Assembly (NCBI RefSeq): GCF_013408985.1
Contig: NZ_JACBZT010000001.1
Span: 558,001-622,000, forward strand
Direction of reading: 5' to 3'
DNA from: Petropleomorpha daqingensis
Lineage (GTDB): Bacteria; Actinomycetota; Actinomycetes; Mycobacteriales; Geodermatophilaceae
DNA: 64,000 bases
Both the position numbers and the translations under genes were made by a program. The notes below the pieces were generated by a model that worked only from the letters and a program-made list of their open reading frames with translations, was not told where the DNA came from and made no database searches. The first letter of the stretch is position 1. Each line of letters opens with the position of its first letter. Shown here in pieces: positions 44,058 through 52,559 of this stretch.

Positions 44058-44759
44058 TCAGCCGCGCAGGCTCCCGCGGGCTGCCTCCACCGACCGCAGC
44101 ATCCGCTCCAGCGTCGTCCCGAAGTCGGCCAGCCGCGTGTCGACGTACTCGTCGACCTCCGCCCGCATGCGCGTGACGTCGGCGACGGTCTGCGCGCCGA
44201 GCTCGTCGGAGCGGGCGACGGCGGTCCGGTAGACCTCGGTCTCGGTGACCAGCCGCTCGTGCTCGGCCTGGGCGGCGGCCAGCGCCTCGGCCTGCTGCTC
44301 GCGGGCCTCGGCCAGCAGCGCCTCGGCGGCGGCCCGGGCCTGGGCGACGATCTGCTCGGCCTCCGCGTCGGCCTGCGCGAGCAGCTCCTCGGCCTCGCCC
44401 TGCGCCTGCGCGACCAGCTCGTCGCGCGAGCGGCGGGCCATGCCCAGCACCTCGTCGCGGGTGCGGCGGGCCGAGGCCATGAGCTCCTCGCTCTCGGCCC
44501 GGGTCTCCTCGGTCAGCCGCTCGGCCTCGGCCTGCGCCTGCTCGAGGATCTCGGTGCGCTGCTCGACGATCCGCCCGGCCCGCTGCACCTCGTTCGGCAG
44601 CGACTCGCGCAGGTCGTCGAGCAGGTCGAGCAGGTGGTCGCGGGGCACCATGCAGGAGCCGGACATCGGCACGCTGCGGGCGTTCTCGATGACCGTCGTG
44701 AGCTCGTCGACGGTCTCGTAGAGCCGGTAGACGACCTCGGAGGAGTGGCTCCGCGTCAT
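44058..44759 (-). CDS. SepIVA-like DivIVA-domain coiled-coil protein
   Basis: A 233-residue, mostly helical protein. The N-terminal 60 residues (Val-Tyr-Arg-Leu-Tyr-Glu-Thr-Val-Asp-Glu-Leu, then Val-Pro-Met-Ser-Gly-Ser-Cys-Met-Val-Pro-Arg) resemble mycobacterial SepIVA, a septation factor. A long Ala/Glu/Arg coiled coil of roughly heptad order spans 65-200. Its ATG overlaps the coaD stop. The neighbourhood rsmD-coaD-sepIVA is the same as in mycobacteria, which strengthens the call. It should act at the cytoplasmic face of the division site. Confidence 0.83.
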   Translation of the reverse strand: MTRSHSSEVVYRLYETVDELTTVIENARSVPMSGSCMVPRDHLLDLLDDLRESLPNEVQRAGRIVEQRTEILEQAQAEAERLTEETRAESEELMASARRTRDEVLGMARRSRDELVAQAQGEAEELLAQADAEAEQIVAQARAAAEALLAEAREQQAEALAAAQAEHERLVTETEVYRTAVARSDELGAQTVADVTRMRAEVDEYVDTRLADFGTTLERMLRSVEAARGSLRG

Positions 44760-45250
44760 GCTCCCGCGCCCCCGGCCTGCTCCCGGTGCGCGAGCAGCCG
44801 CTCGTGCACCGCCTTGGGCACCAGGTGCGAGACGTCGCCGCCGAACTGGGCGATCTGCTTGACCAGGCTCGAGGAGAGGTGGCCGACCTGCGGCGCGGTC
44901 GGCACGAACAGCGTCTCGACGCCGGCCAGCTCGCGGTTCATCTGCGCCATCTGCAGCTCGTACTCGAAGTCGCTGACCGCGCGCAGCCCCTTCACGATCA
45001 CCGGGATGTCGTGGCTGCGGCAGTAGTCGACGAGCAGGCCCTGGAAGCTGTCGACGGTGACGTTGGGCAGGTGGGCCACCGCCTCGCGCAGCAGCTCCAT
45101 GCGCTCGTCCACGGTGAACAGGCCGGCCTTGCCGGGGTTGACCAGGACCGCGACGACGAGTTCGTCGTACAGGGCGGCAGCCCGGTTGATGACGTCGACG
45201 TGTCCGTTGGTGACCGGGTCGAACGAACCGGGGCAGACGGCACGTCTCAC
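44756..45250 (-). CDS. coaD: Phosphopantetheine adenylyltransferase
   Basis: A 164-residue PPAT that makes dephospho-CoA from 4'-phosphopantetheine and ATP. The nucleotidyltransferase motifs are Cys-Pro-Gly-Ser-Phe-Asp-Pro-Val-Thr-Asn-Gly-His (6-17) and Leu-Ser-Ser-Ser-Leu-Val-Lys. Arg in Gly-Leu-Arg-Ala-Val-Ser-Asp is also typical. The GTG at 45250 overlaps the rsmD stop by 4 bp and gives the family length. Confidence 0.95.
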   Translation of the reverse strand: MRRAVCPGSFDPVTNGHVDVINRAAALYDELVVAVLVNPGKAGLFTVDERMELLREAVAHLPNVTVDSFQGLLVDYCRSHDIPVIVKGLRAVSDFEYELQMAQMNRELAGVETLFVPTAPQVGHLSSSLVKQIAQFGGDVSHLVPKAVHERLLAHREQAGGAGA

Positions 45251-45801
45251 GACAGGCGACCGTACCGGAGCAACGCCTCTCCATAGCGGCGGTCGCGCAG
45301 TCCGGCCAGGGGTGTCGGCCATTCCCAGGGCTCCTCGCGGCTCGACCGTTCGACCACGACGACGGCGTCGTCGGCCAGCCACCTACCCGCGACCAGCGCC
45401 CGCAGCACCCCGAGCACCTCCTCGACGCCGGTGGCGTACGGCGGGTCGGCGAGGACGAGGTCGAAGCGCGCCGGTGCGGGGCCGGCCACCACCGCGGGCA
45501 CCGAGCCGGCGATCACCCGCCCGCCGGGCAGCCCGACCGCCGCCAGGTTGGCCCGCAGCACCGGCAGCACCCGCTGCCCGGACTCGACGAAGACCACCTC
45601 GGCCGCGCCCCGCGACAGCGCCTCGAGGCCGAGGGCACCGGATCCCGCGTAGAGGTCGAGCACCCGGGCGCCGTCGAGGTCGAGCAGCGAGCCGAGCGAG
45701 TTGAACAGCCCCTCGCGGGCGCGGTCGCCGGTGGGCCGCACCCCCGACGCCGGGACCTTGAGCCGCCGGCCCCCCGCGGCCCCGGCGATCAGCCGCGTCA
45801 T
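45247..45801 (-). CDS. rsmD: 16S rRNA (guanine-966-N2)-methyltransferase
   Basis: A 184-residue class I methyltransferase. The opening Ile-Ala-Gly-x2-Gly-Gly-Arg-Arg-Leu, the SAM motif Leu-Asp-Leu-Tyr-Ala-Gly-Ser-Gly-Ala-Leu-Gly and the catalytic Asp-Pro-Pro-Tyr are present. It methylates G966 of 16S rRNA. The ATG at 45801 overlaps the recG stop as ATGA. Confidence 0.94.
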   Translation of the reverse strand: MTRLIAGAAGGRRLKVPASGVRPTGDRAREGLFNSLGSLLDLDGARVLDLYAGSGALGLEALSRGAAEVVFVESGQRVLPVLRANLAAVGLPGGRVIAGSVPAVVAGPAPARFDLVLADPPYATGVEEVLGVLRALVAGRWLADDAVVVVERSSREEPWEWPTPLAGLRDRRYGEALLRYGRLS

Positions 45802-47996
45802 GCCTTCTCCAGCCACTCCGCGCGCTCGTCGGTGGCCAGCGCCGCGACCTCGGCCGCGAGCCCGGGGTGGTCGGCGAGACCGCGGTCGGACTCGAGCAGC
45901 ACCTGGGCCTCGGCCCGGGCGGCGGCGATGAGCTCCTCGTCCTCGAGCAGCGAGAGCAGCTTGACCCCCGACCGGCTGCCGGACTGCGCGGCGCCGAGGA
46001 TGTCGCCCTCGCGGCGGGTCTCCAGGTCGAGGCGGGCCAGCTCGAAGCCGTCGGAGGTGCCCGCGACCGCGGCCAGCCGGTACCCGGTCGAGGACTCCGT
46101 CGGCGCCTCGGTGACCAGCAGGCAGAGACCCTGGTGCTTGCCGCGGGCGACCCGGCCGCGCAGCTGGTGCAGCTGGCTGACGCCGAACCGGTCGGCGTCC
46201 ATGACCACCATCACCGTGGCGTTGGGCACGTCGACGCCGACCTCGACCACCGTCGTCGCGACGAGCACGTCGATCTCACCGGCGGCGAACGCGCGCATGC
46301 GGGCGTCCTTCTCCTCCGGGGCGAGCCGGCCGTGCAGGACGTCGAGCCGCAGCCCGGCGAGCGGTCCGCCCGCCAGCTCGTCGGCGACCTCGAGGACGGC
46401 CTTCGGCGGACGGCGGTCCTCCCCCGCTCCCTCGTCCCCGCTCGGCGCGCCGTCCCCGCTCTCGGGCTCGTCCGGATCGGCGCCGTCCTCGCCGATCCGC
46501 GGGCACACGACGTAGGCCTGCCGGCCGGCGGCGACCTCCTCGCGCAGCCGCACCCACGCCCGGTCCAGCCAGTTCGGCTTCTCCGCGGCCGGGACGACGG
46601 AGGAGGCCACCCCGCCGCGGCCGCTGGGCACCTGCCGCAGCACCGAGGTCTCCAGGTCGCCGTAGACCGTCATCGCGACCGTGCGCGGGATCGGCGTGGC
46701 GGTCATGACCAGCACGTGCGGCGGCCGGTTGCCCTTGGCTCGCAAGGCGTCGCGCTGCTCGACCCCGAAGCGGTGCTGCTCGTCGACGACGACCAGCCCG
46801 AGGTCGGCGAACTCGACGCCCTCCTGCAGCAGGGCGTGCGTGCCGATGACGATGCCCGCGCTGCCGTCGGCGGCCGCGGCCCGGGCCTCGCGGCGGGCGG
46901 CCGCCTTCTGCGAGCCGGTCATCAGGACGACGCGGGTGCCGTCGGGGTCGCCGTCGAGCTCCCCGGCCCGGCCGAGCGGGCCGAGCAGGGCGGAGATGCC
47001 CCGGAAGTGCTGGGCGGCGAGCACCTCGGTGGGCGCCAGCAGCGCGGCCTGCCCACCGGCGTCGACGACCTGGGCCATGGCCCGCAGCGCGACGACCGTC
47101 TTGCCGGCACCCACCTCGCCCTGCAGCAGCCGGTGCATCGGCTCCTGGTCGGACAGCTCGGCGGCCAGCTCCTCCCCCACCGCCTGCTGGCCCTCGGTGA
47201 GCGTGAACGGCAGCGCGGCGTCGACCGCGTCGAGCAGTCCGCCGGTCTTGCGCGGGCGGGCGACGCCCGGTTCCAGGGCGGCGGCGCGCCGTCGGGCCCC
47301 GAGGGTGAGCTGCAGGACCAGCGCCTCGTCCCACTTCAGCCGGTGCGCGGCGCGCTCGACGTCGTCCATGGAGTCGGGCCGGTGGATGGTGCGGATCGCC
47401 TCGTCGAGCGGCATCAGCCCGTGCCGGGCGCGCAGCTCCGCCGGCATCGGGTCGACGATCAGGCCCTGCGGGGCGGCCGGCCCGTGGACCAGCAGCTTGA
47501 TCGAGCGCTGCAGGACCCAGCTGGAGACGTCCTTGGTCGCCGGGTAGATCGGGATGAGCGCCCGCGCCCAGTCCTCGTCGTCGTCCCCGGTGAGCAGGTG
47601 GAAGTCGGGGTGGGCGAACTGCTTGGCGTTCTTGTACTGGCCGACCGTGCCGGCGAACAGGCCCTCGTCGCCCGGCTTGAGCTTGTTGTGCCTCTGGTTG
47701 AAGAAGACGAGCTGCATCGAGTTCGCGCCGTCGGTGACGGTCACCTCGGTCATCGTGCCGGGGCGGTTGCGCATCCTGCGGGTGTTCACCGTATTGACCT
47801 TGGCCAGCACGGTGACCCGGTCGCCGACCTGCAGCTCGCCCAGCTTCGCCATCTCGCCGCGCCGCGCATAGCGGCGCGGGTAGTGCCGCAGCAGGTCGCG
47901 CACCGTGCGCAGCCCCAGCGACTCCTCCACGGCCGCGCCGGTCTTCGCGCCGAGGACGCGGTCCAGCGGCGTGTCCATCGTGATGCGGGTCGTCAC
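45798..47996 (-). CDS. recG: ATP-dependent DNA helicase RecG
   Basis: A 732-residue branch-migration helicase that reverses stalled forks. The N-terminal wedge/OB domain (about 55-150) contacts the junction. Helicase motifs include Gly-Glu-Val-Gly-Ala-Gly-Lys-Thr (Walker A), Asp-Glu-Gln-His-Arg-Phe-Gly-Val-Glu-Gln, Met-Thr-Ala-Thr-Pro-Ile-Pro-Arg-Thr and Gln-Leu-x-Gly-Arg-Val-x-Arg-Gly. An acidic Gly/Pro/Glu-rich insert of about 25 residues splits the second RecA-like domain. The GTG at 47996 overlaps the DAK2 stop; the frame runs further upstream only by chance. Confidence 0.95.
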   Translation of the reverse strand: MTTRITMDTPLDRVLGAKTGAAVEESLGLRTVRDLLRHYPRRYARRGEMAKLGELQVGDRVTVLAKVNTVNTRRMRNRPGTMTEVTVTDGANSMQLVFFNQRHNKLKPGDEGLFAGTVGQYKNAKQFAHPDFHLLTGDDDEDWARALIPIYPATKDVSSWVLQRSIKLLVHGPAAPQGLIVDPMPAELRARHGLMPLDEAIRTIHRPDSMDDVERAAHRLKWDEALVLQLTLGARRRAAALEPGVARPRKTGGLLDAVDAALPFTLTEGQQAVGEELAAELSDQEPMHRLLQGEVGAGKTVVALRAMAQVVDAGGQAALLAPTEVLAAQHFRGISALLGPLGRAGELDGDPDGTRVVLMTGSQKAAARREARAAAADGSAGIVIGTHALLQEGVEFADLGLVVVDEQHRFGVEQRDALRAKGNRPPHVLVMTATPIPRTVAMTVYGDLETSVLRQVPSGRGGVASSVVPAAEKPNWLDRAWVRLREEVAAGRQAYVVCPRIGEDGADPDEPESGDGAPSGDEGAGEDRRPPKAVLEVADELAGGPLAGLRLDVLHGRLAPEEKDARMRAFAAGEIDVLVATTVVEVGVDVPNATVMVVMDADRFGVSQLHQLRGRVARGKHQGLCLLVTEAPTESSTGYRLAAVAGTSDGFELARLDLETRREGDILGAAQSGSRSGVKLLSLLEDEELIAAARAEAQVLLESDRGLADHPGLAAEVAALATDERAEWLEKA

Positions 47997-49591
47997 TCGA
48001 CTCCCACCAGCAGGAGAACACCGGCCGGGCCGCCGTCGTAGCGGGCCACCTCGACCGTCGGGTGGACGGCGGCGAGGTGCGCGCACACCGCGTCGCCGAG
48101 AACCGGATCGGGACCGACGACCAGCGTGGCCAGCTCGCCACCCGCGCCGAGCAGCCGGTCGAGCAGCTCGCAGGCCACCTCCGGCAGGTTCGGGCCGACG
48201 ACCACGACGTCGCCCTCGGCCGACCCCAGCGCGTCGCCGGGCCGGCAGAGCCCGGCGGAGGTGAGCGCCTCCTGGTCGGCGAGGGTCACCTCGGCCCAGC
48301 GGGTGGCCGCCGCGGCCTCGGCCATGGCGATGACGTCGTCGCCGAACCGGCGTCCGGGGTCGGCCACGGCGACCGCGGCCAGCCCCTGCACCGGCGAGCG
48401 GGTGGGGACGACGGAGACGTCGCGGCCCTCCTCGCGGGCGCGGGCGGCGGCGCGGGAGGCGAGCGCGGTCAGGTCGGCGTCGTTGGGCAGGACGACGACG
48501 TCCGCGGCGGTGCAGGCGAGGATCTCGGCCAGGACGTCGTCCTCCCTGACCCCGTCGGGGCCGCAGGTGACCACCCGGACCCCCTCCCCGGTGAACAGCT
48601 CGGCGAGCCCGTCGCCGTTGACGACGGCGACCACCGCGCGGGTGCCGGGCACCGGGGCCGGCGGGCGGATCGGCGCGAGCGGGGTGACCGAGATCCGGTA
48701 CGGCCGGCCGGCCTCGATGCCCGCCTCGATCGCGGCACCGATGTCGGAGACGTGCACGTGCACGTTCCAGGCGCGGCCCTCGGCGGTGTCGACGCCCACG
48801 ATGACGAGGCTGTCGCCGAGGGCGGCCAGCCGCTCGTGCAGCCGGGTGACCGCCTCCTCGTCGGTGTCGGCCAGCAGGTACTGCACCTCGCTGCCGGGGC
48901 CGGCGGGCGGCTGGTGCGGCGCGTCGTCGTGCGCGGGACGGCGGGTGCGGCGGGCCAGCGGCGGGCGGGCCGGCTCGACGCCGGTGACCGTGGTGACGAG
49001 CGCGTCGAGCACCAGGCAGAAGCCGGCGCCGCCGGCGTCGACCACCCCGGCGTCGCGCAGCGCGGCGAGCTGCTCGGTGGTGGTGTCCAGCGCCGCGCGG
49101 GCGCCGTCGGCGGCGGCCCGGACGACGGCGGCGAGCTCGGTGCGGCCCTCGTCGACGGCCTCGCCCGCCGCGCGGGCTCCGCCGCGGGCGACGGTGAGGA
49201 AGGTCCCCTCCTCGGGATCGGCCACCGCCGTGTAGGCGCTCTCGGCCGCCTTCTGCATCGCCAGGGCGAACGTGGGGCCGTCGGCCGGCTCCTGGCCGGC
49301 GAGCTGGTCGGCCAGGCCGCGGAACAGCTGGGCGAGGATGGTGCCGGAATTGCCGCGGGCGCCGAGCACCGCGCCCCGGGCGAGCACGGTCCAGGCGGAC
49401 TCCGGGCTCTCCGCGGCCTCGTCGAGCGCGGCCAGCGCGGCCTGGGCGGTGAGCAGCAGGTTGGTGCCGGTGTCGCCGTCGGGCACCGGGAAGACGTTGA
49501 GGTCGTCGAGCCGGGCCCTGGCCTCGGACAGGGCGGTGCACGCGGCGCGGCACCACCGGCCGGCCGCGGCGTCGTCCAGCGCCTCCAGCAC
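47993..49591 (-). CDS. DAK2/FakA-like kinase-domain protein
   Basis: A 532-residue protein of the YloV/FakA type. The DhaL-like DAK2 domain (about 10-190) has Asn-Val-Phe-Pro-Val-Pro-Asp-Gly-Asp-Thr-Gly-Thr-Asn, whose Asp residues bind Mg-ATP, and Arg-Gly-Asn-Ser-Gly-Thr-Ile-Leu. A middle region and a FakA-C-like end follow. FakA phosphorylates fatty acids held by FakB proteins; that role is inferred. The GTG at 49591 is fixed by a TACCCT -10 hexamer 6 nt upstream. Location before recG is the conserved arrangement. Confidence 0.85.
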   Translation of the reverse strand: MLEALDDAAAGRWCRAACTALSEARARLDDLNVFPVPDGDTGTNLLLTAQAALAALDEAAESPESAWTVLARGAVLGARGNSGTILAQLFRGLADQLAGQEPADGPTFALAMQKAAESAYTAVADPEEGTFLTVARGGARAAGEAVDEGRTELAAVVRAAADGARAALDTTTEQLAALRDAGVVDAGGAGFCLVLDALVTTVTGVEPARPPLARRTRRPAHDDAPHQPPAGPGSEVQYLLADTDEEAVTRLHERLAALGDSLVIVGVDTAEGRAWNVHVHVSDIGAAIEAGIEAGRPYRISVTPLAPIRPPAPVPGTRAVVAVVNGDGLAELFTGEGVRVVTCGPDGVREDDVLAEILACTAADVVVLPNDADLTALASRAAARAREEGRDVSVVPTRSPVQGLAAVAVADPGRRFGDDVIAMAEAAAATRWAEVTLADQEALTSAGLCRPGDALGSAEGDVVVVGPNLPEVACELLDRLLGAGGELATLVVGPDPVLGDAVCAHLAAVHPTVEVARYDGGPAGVLLLVGVE

Positions 49592-49597
49592 GGCCGG

Positions 49598-49603
49598 AGG
49601 GTA
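49598..49603 (-). promoter_or_regulatory. -10 element of the DAK2 gene
   Basis: TACCCT on the minus strand is exactly 6 nt before the GTG at 49591, so the DAK2-recG-rsmD-coaD operon is probably transcribed without a leader. No Shine-Dalgarno site is present. Confidence 0.5.
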
Positions 49604-49675
49604 CCCACGCGGGCCGACATCGCCGAGGATCCCGCGGGTTCTGGGGGTGCGGCGACGTCCTCGGCGAAGAACGGT

Positions 49676-49681
49676 TAGACT
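49676..49681 (+). promoter_or_regulatory. Possible -10 element of rpmB
   Basis: TAGACT lies 73 nt before the rpmB start and would give a leader of about 65 nt that includes the GGGAG ribosome site. No -35 was recognised at the expected distance. Confidence 0.3.
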
Positions 49682-49754
49682 CCTCGACGGACTTCTGCGC
49701 GGGCGAGATGTCGCACCGCCGATCTGCAAACGACTTTTCTGGGAGTGATCCACC

Positions 49755-49946
49755 GTGGCTGCCGTGTGCGACGTCTGTGGCAAGGGGCCCGGTTTCGGTA
49801 TGTCGGTGTCGCACTCGCACCGCCGCACGCCGCGCCGTTGGAACCCGAACATCCAGTCCGTGCGGGCGCTCGTCGCCCCCGGCAACCGCAAGCGCATCAA
49901 CGCCTGCACCTCGTGCATCCGCGCGGGCAAGGTCGTCCGCGCCTAG
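49755..49946 (+). CDS. rpmB: 50S ribosomal protein L28
   Basis: A 63-residue L28. The Ala-Ala-Val-Cys-Asp-Val-Cys opening and the [10 protein letters not shown] end supply four cysteines, so this is the zinc-binding form. The Arg-Thr-x-Arg-Arg-Trp-x-Pro-Asn segment is family-typical. The GTG follows a GGGAG site. It is divergent from the DAK2-recG operon and followed by a strong hairpin. Confidence 0.96.
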   Translation: MAAVCDVCGKGPGFGMSVSHSHRRTPRRWNPNIQSVRALVAPGNRKRINACTSCIRAGKVVRA

Positions 49947-49969
49947 CACCGAGCGGCACGCGCCGTCTG

Positions 49970-49998
49970 AACCCCGGAGGTCCTCGACCTCCGGGGTT
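49970..49998 (+). terminator. Terminator of rpmB
   Basis: A perfect 13-bp stem (49970-49982 with 49986-49998) and a 3-nt loop, followed by CTTCGCGTT, starts 24 nt after the rpmB stop. Confidence 0.8.
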
Positions 49999-50015
49999 CT
50001 TCGCGTTCGCTCCGG

Positions 50016-50037
50016 GGCAGAAGTCGCGACTTCTGCC
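50016..50037. repeat. 22-nt perfect palindrome
   Basis: The sequence from 50016 to 50037 reads the same on both strands around a central CGCG. It lies between the rpmB terminator and the stop codon of the convergent cytidylate kinase-like gene (50041). It may terminate the latter or bind a dimeric protein. Confidence 0.6.
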
Positions 50038-50040
50038 GGG

Positions 50041-50670
50041 TCAGTGCGCGCCGATGCCGCGGTCGCGGGCGGCGAGCACGATGAGGTCGACCACGGTGTC
50101 CAGCGCGAGGGTCGTGCTGTCGATCACGAGGTGGTAGTGCCGCGCCGAGGCCGGGTTGCAGCGGTAGAAGTGCCGCACGTAGGCCTCGCGCGTGCGGTCG
50201 TTGGCCTCGAGGTCGCCGCGGACGTCCTCCACGGGCCGGCCGGAGCGGGCCACCGCGGCGGCCAGCCGGCGCTCGGCCGGCCCGTCGAGGCGCACGTGCA
50301 GCGCGTCGGGCCGCTCGCGCAGCACGAGCGCCGCCGCCCGGCCGAGCACCACTCCCCCGCCGGTGTCGGCCACCTCGGCGAGGATCCGCTCCGTCTGCTG
50401 CCGGTAGGCCCGCTCGTCGGGCAGCGCCGAGGTGGGCATCACCCCTCCGACCGGGTCCGGCATGGTGCCCAGCGAGGCCACCAGCCGCCACAGCCCGCGC
50501 ACCACCGTCTCGTCATTGGCCTCGGCCTCGGCGACCGGCACCCCGAGCCGGCCGGCGACCCGCGCGGGGATCGCCCGGTCGTGGAAGGTCAGGCCGAGCC
50601 GCTCGGCGACGGCGGGCGCCACCTCGGCACCCCCGGCCCCGTACGACGCGGAGATCGTCACGATGCCCAC
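50041..50670 (-). CDS. Cytidylate kinase-like protein
   Basis: A 209-residue P-loop kinase of the cytidylate kinase-like group. The N-terminal Thr-Ile-Ser-Ala-Ser-Tyr-Gly-Ala-Gly-Gly (residues 5-14) takes the place of a standard Walker A, as in this family. A closing Arg-Asp-Arg-rich helix and Asn-Pro-Ala-Ser-Ala-Arg-His-Tyr-His-Leu-Val-Ile-Asp are typical. The substrate is unproven. The GTG follows a GAGGAGG site by 7 nt. It overlaps the GNAT gene by 13 bp. Confidence 0.83.
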   Translation of the reverse strand: MGIVTISASYGAGGAEVAPAVAERLGLTFHDRAIPARVAGRLGVPVAEAEANDETVVRGLWRLVASLGTMPDPVGGVMPTSALPDERAYRQQTERILAEVADTGGGVVLGRAAALVLRERPDALHVRLDGPAERRLAAAVARSGRPVEDVRGDLEANDRTREAYVRHFYRCNPASARHYHLVIDSTTLALDTVVDLIVLAARDRGIGAH

Positions 50671-51188
50671 GACGGCACCTCCTCGGGCAGCTCGAGCGGC
50701 AGTTCCTTGCCGAGGAAGACCGCGCCCGGCGCGTCGGCGTAGACGCCATACCCAGGAACCGGCCCGTAGCCCGCACGCTCGTAGAGGGCCAGCGCCTCCG
50801 GCTGGCGGTACCCGGAGTTGAGGACGACGGCGCGGTGCCCCGCCCGGGCCGCGGTGAGCTCCAGCGCGTCGAGCAGCACCTGCGCCAGGCCCAGTCGGCG
50901 GAGCGCGGGCTCCACGTACATCCGCTTGATCTCCACCACCCCCGGCTCGTGCACCCGCCACGCGCCGCAGCCGGCCGGGACGCCGTCCACCTCGGCGACC
51001 AGGAAGAGCCCGACCGGTGGCAGGAACTCCGCCGGGTCGACGACGGCCGCGTCCGGGCCGCCGTAGCGCTCGGTGTACTCGGCCTGCACGCGGGCGACCA
51101 GCCCGCGCGCCACCGGGTCGTCGTACGGAGCCGGGGTCAGCCGCACGACGCGGCCGTCGCGCAGCCCGGCCTCAGCCGAAGTGGACAT
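50658..51188 (-). CDS. GNAT-family N-acetyltransferase
   Basis: A 176-residue acetyltransferase. The acetyl-CoA motif A lies in Glu-Ile-Lys-Arg-Met-Tyr-Val-Glu-Pro-x-Leu-Arg-Arg-Leu-Gly-Leu-Ala, close to the Arg-x2-Gly-x-Gly/Ala consensus. Motif B has Ala-Leu-Ala-Leu-Tyr-Glu-Arg-Ala-Gly-Tyr. The acceptor is unknown. ATG at 51188 overlaps the thiL stop by 17 bp and precedes the family fold; it is in an operon thiL-GNAT-kinase. Confidence 0.84.
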   Translation of the reverse strand: MSTSAEAGLRDGRVVRLTPAPYDDPVARGLVARVQAEYTERYGGPDAAVVDPAEFLPPVGLFLVAEVDGVPAGCGAWRVHEPGVVEIKRMYVEPALRRLGLAQVLLDALELTAARAGHRAVVLNSGYRQPEALALYERAGYGPVPGYGVYADAPGAVFLGKELPLELPEEVPSWAS

Positions 51189-52212
51189 GCCCCGGCGCCT
51201 CCGCTCCGACCGCCCGCACGGCCGCAGCCGCGGGCTCACCGCTCACCAGCACGGCGCCATTCTCATCAGCGTCCCGGACGGCCCCGACCTCGACCCACCC
51301 GTCGGGCAGCGCCGTCCCGGCCGGGAAGGCGGCGACCAGCGCGTGGTCCTCGCCCCCGGTGAGCACCCACGCCATCGGGTCGGCGCCCAGCGCGGCCGCG
51401 ACCTGCTGCAGCGGGCCGGGCGGCTCCAGGCAGGCGCGCACCAGCGCGGCCCGGTCGAGGTCGAACACGGCGCCGCTGGCCAGCGCCAGGTGCCCGACGT
51501 CGGCCAGCAGCCCGTCGCTGACGTCGCACATCGCCGTGGCGCCGGCGGCCGCGGCGGCCGGGCCGGCCGCGTACGGCGGGTGCGGACGGCGGTGCGCGCC
51601 GACCGCCGCCGCGGGGCTCTTGAACCCGCGGCGCAGGGCGGCCAGCCCGCACGCCGACCAGCCCAGCCGGCCGGCGAGGGCCACGACGTCGCCGGGCCGG
51701 GCGCCGGAGCGCAGCACCGGGGCGCGGCCGGCCAGATCGCCCAGCGCGGTCACCGACAGGACGACGGCCTCGCTGTCCGGCGCCGCGGCCACCGTGTCGC
51801 CGCCGACCACGGCCGCCCCCAGCGGCGCGCACTCGGCGGCCAGCCCCGCCGCGACGCCCTCCAGCCAGCTGGTAGGGGTGTCCGCCGGGCAGGCCAGCCC
51901 GACCAGCAGCGCCGTCGCCACCCCGCCCATCGCCGCGACGTCGGCCAGGTTCGCCGCGGCCGCCTTGTGCCCGATGTCCTCGGCCGAGGACCAGTCACGG
52001 CGGAAGTGCCGCCCCTCGACCAGCACGTCGGTGGTCGCCACGACCCGGCCGTCGGGCGTGCGCAGGACGGCGGCGTCGTCACCGGGCCCGACCTCGGCGG
52101 CCGCCGCGGTACCCGCCCGGGCGACCACCCGGGAGATCACGCCGAACTCGCCGACGACCCGGACGCTGTCGGCCGAATTCCCCCGGGGGACCAGCGGACG
52201 GGGTCGACTCAC
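51172..52212 (-). CDS. thiL: Thiamine-monophosphate kinase
   Basis: A 346-residue ThiL of the PurM-like ATPase fold that makes thiamine diphosphate. Signatures are Gly-Pro-Gly-Asp-Asp-Ala-Ala-Val, Thr-Thr-Asp-Val-Leu-Val-Glu-Gly-x-His-Phe, Asn-Leu-Ala-Asp-Val-Ala-Ala-Met-Gly-Gly, Val-Gly-Gly-Asp-Thr and Asp-Val-Ser-Asp-Gly-Leu. No TPP riboswitch was seen in the 113 bp before it. It is divergent from the Lrp-type gene. Confidence 0.94.
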   Translation of the reverse strand: MSRPRPLVPRGNSADSVRVVGEFGVISRVVARAGTAAAAEVGPGDDAAVLRTPDGRVVATTDVLVEGRHFRRDWSSAEDIGHKAAAANLADVAAMGGVATALLVGLACPADTPTSWLEGVAAGLAAECAPLGAAVVGGDTVAAAPDSEAVVLSVTALGDLAGRAPVLRSGARPGDVVALAGRLGWSACGLAALRRGFKSPAAAVGAHRRPHPPYAAGPAAAAAGATAMCDVSDGLLADVGHLALASGAVFDLDRAALVRACLEPPGPLQQVAAALGADPMAWVLTGGEDHALVAAFPAGTALPDGWVEVGAVRDADENGAVLVSGEPAAAAVRAVGAEAPGHVHFG

Positions 52213-52325
52213 GAGGTGACCCCCGTCGCTCCCGTAAGGTGGCGCAGCGGCCGGCAGGTCGCCGGTGCCGCACGAACGCTCGCTCGCACCGCTCCATGGC
52301 AGCGCTGCCCCAGGAAGGGTCTTCC

Positions 52326-52559
52326 GTGGTCCACGCCTACATCCTCATCCAGACCGAAGTCGGCAAGGCCGCGCAGGTCGCCTCGACGATCAGCGAGATC
52401 GACGGCGTGACCAAGGCCGAGGACGTGACCGGGCCCTACGACGTCATCGTCCGCGCCGAGGCCGAGACCGTCGACGAGCTCGGCCGCCTCGTGGTCGCCC
52501 GCGTGCAGTCCGTCGACGGGATCACCCGCACGCTGACCTGCCCCGTCGTCAACCTCTGA
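52326..52559 (+). CDS. Stand-alone Lrp/AsnC ligand-binding (RAM) domain protein
   Basis: A 77-residue protein made only of the alpha/beta RAM domain of Lrp/AsnC regulators: Val-His-Ala-Tyr-Ile-Leu-Ile-Gln-Thr at the start, Gly-Pro-Tyr-Asp-Val-Ile-Val in the middle, and Thr-Arg-Thr-Leu-Thr-Cys-Pro-Val near the end. There is no helix-turn-helix, so it cannot bind DNA alone; it may bind amino acids or pair with full-length relatives. A GGAAGGG site lies 6-7 nt before the GTG. Its TGA stop overlaps the presumed CTG start of the next gene. Confidence 0.88.
   Translation: MVHAYILIQTEVGKAAQVASTISEIDGVTKAEDVTGPYDVIVRAEAETVDELGRLVVARVQSVDGITRTLTCPVVNL

Noticed and set aside
45798-49949. A continuous frame extending recG far upstream
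   Set aside because: The part above 47996 overlaps the DAK2 gene in another frame and has no recognisable domain. RecG starts at the GTG that overlaps the DAK2 stop.
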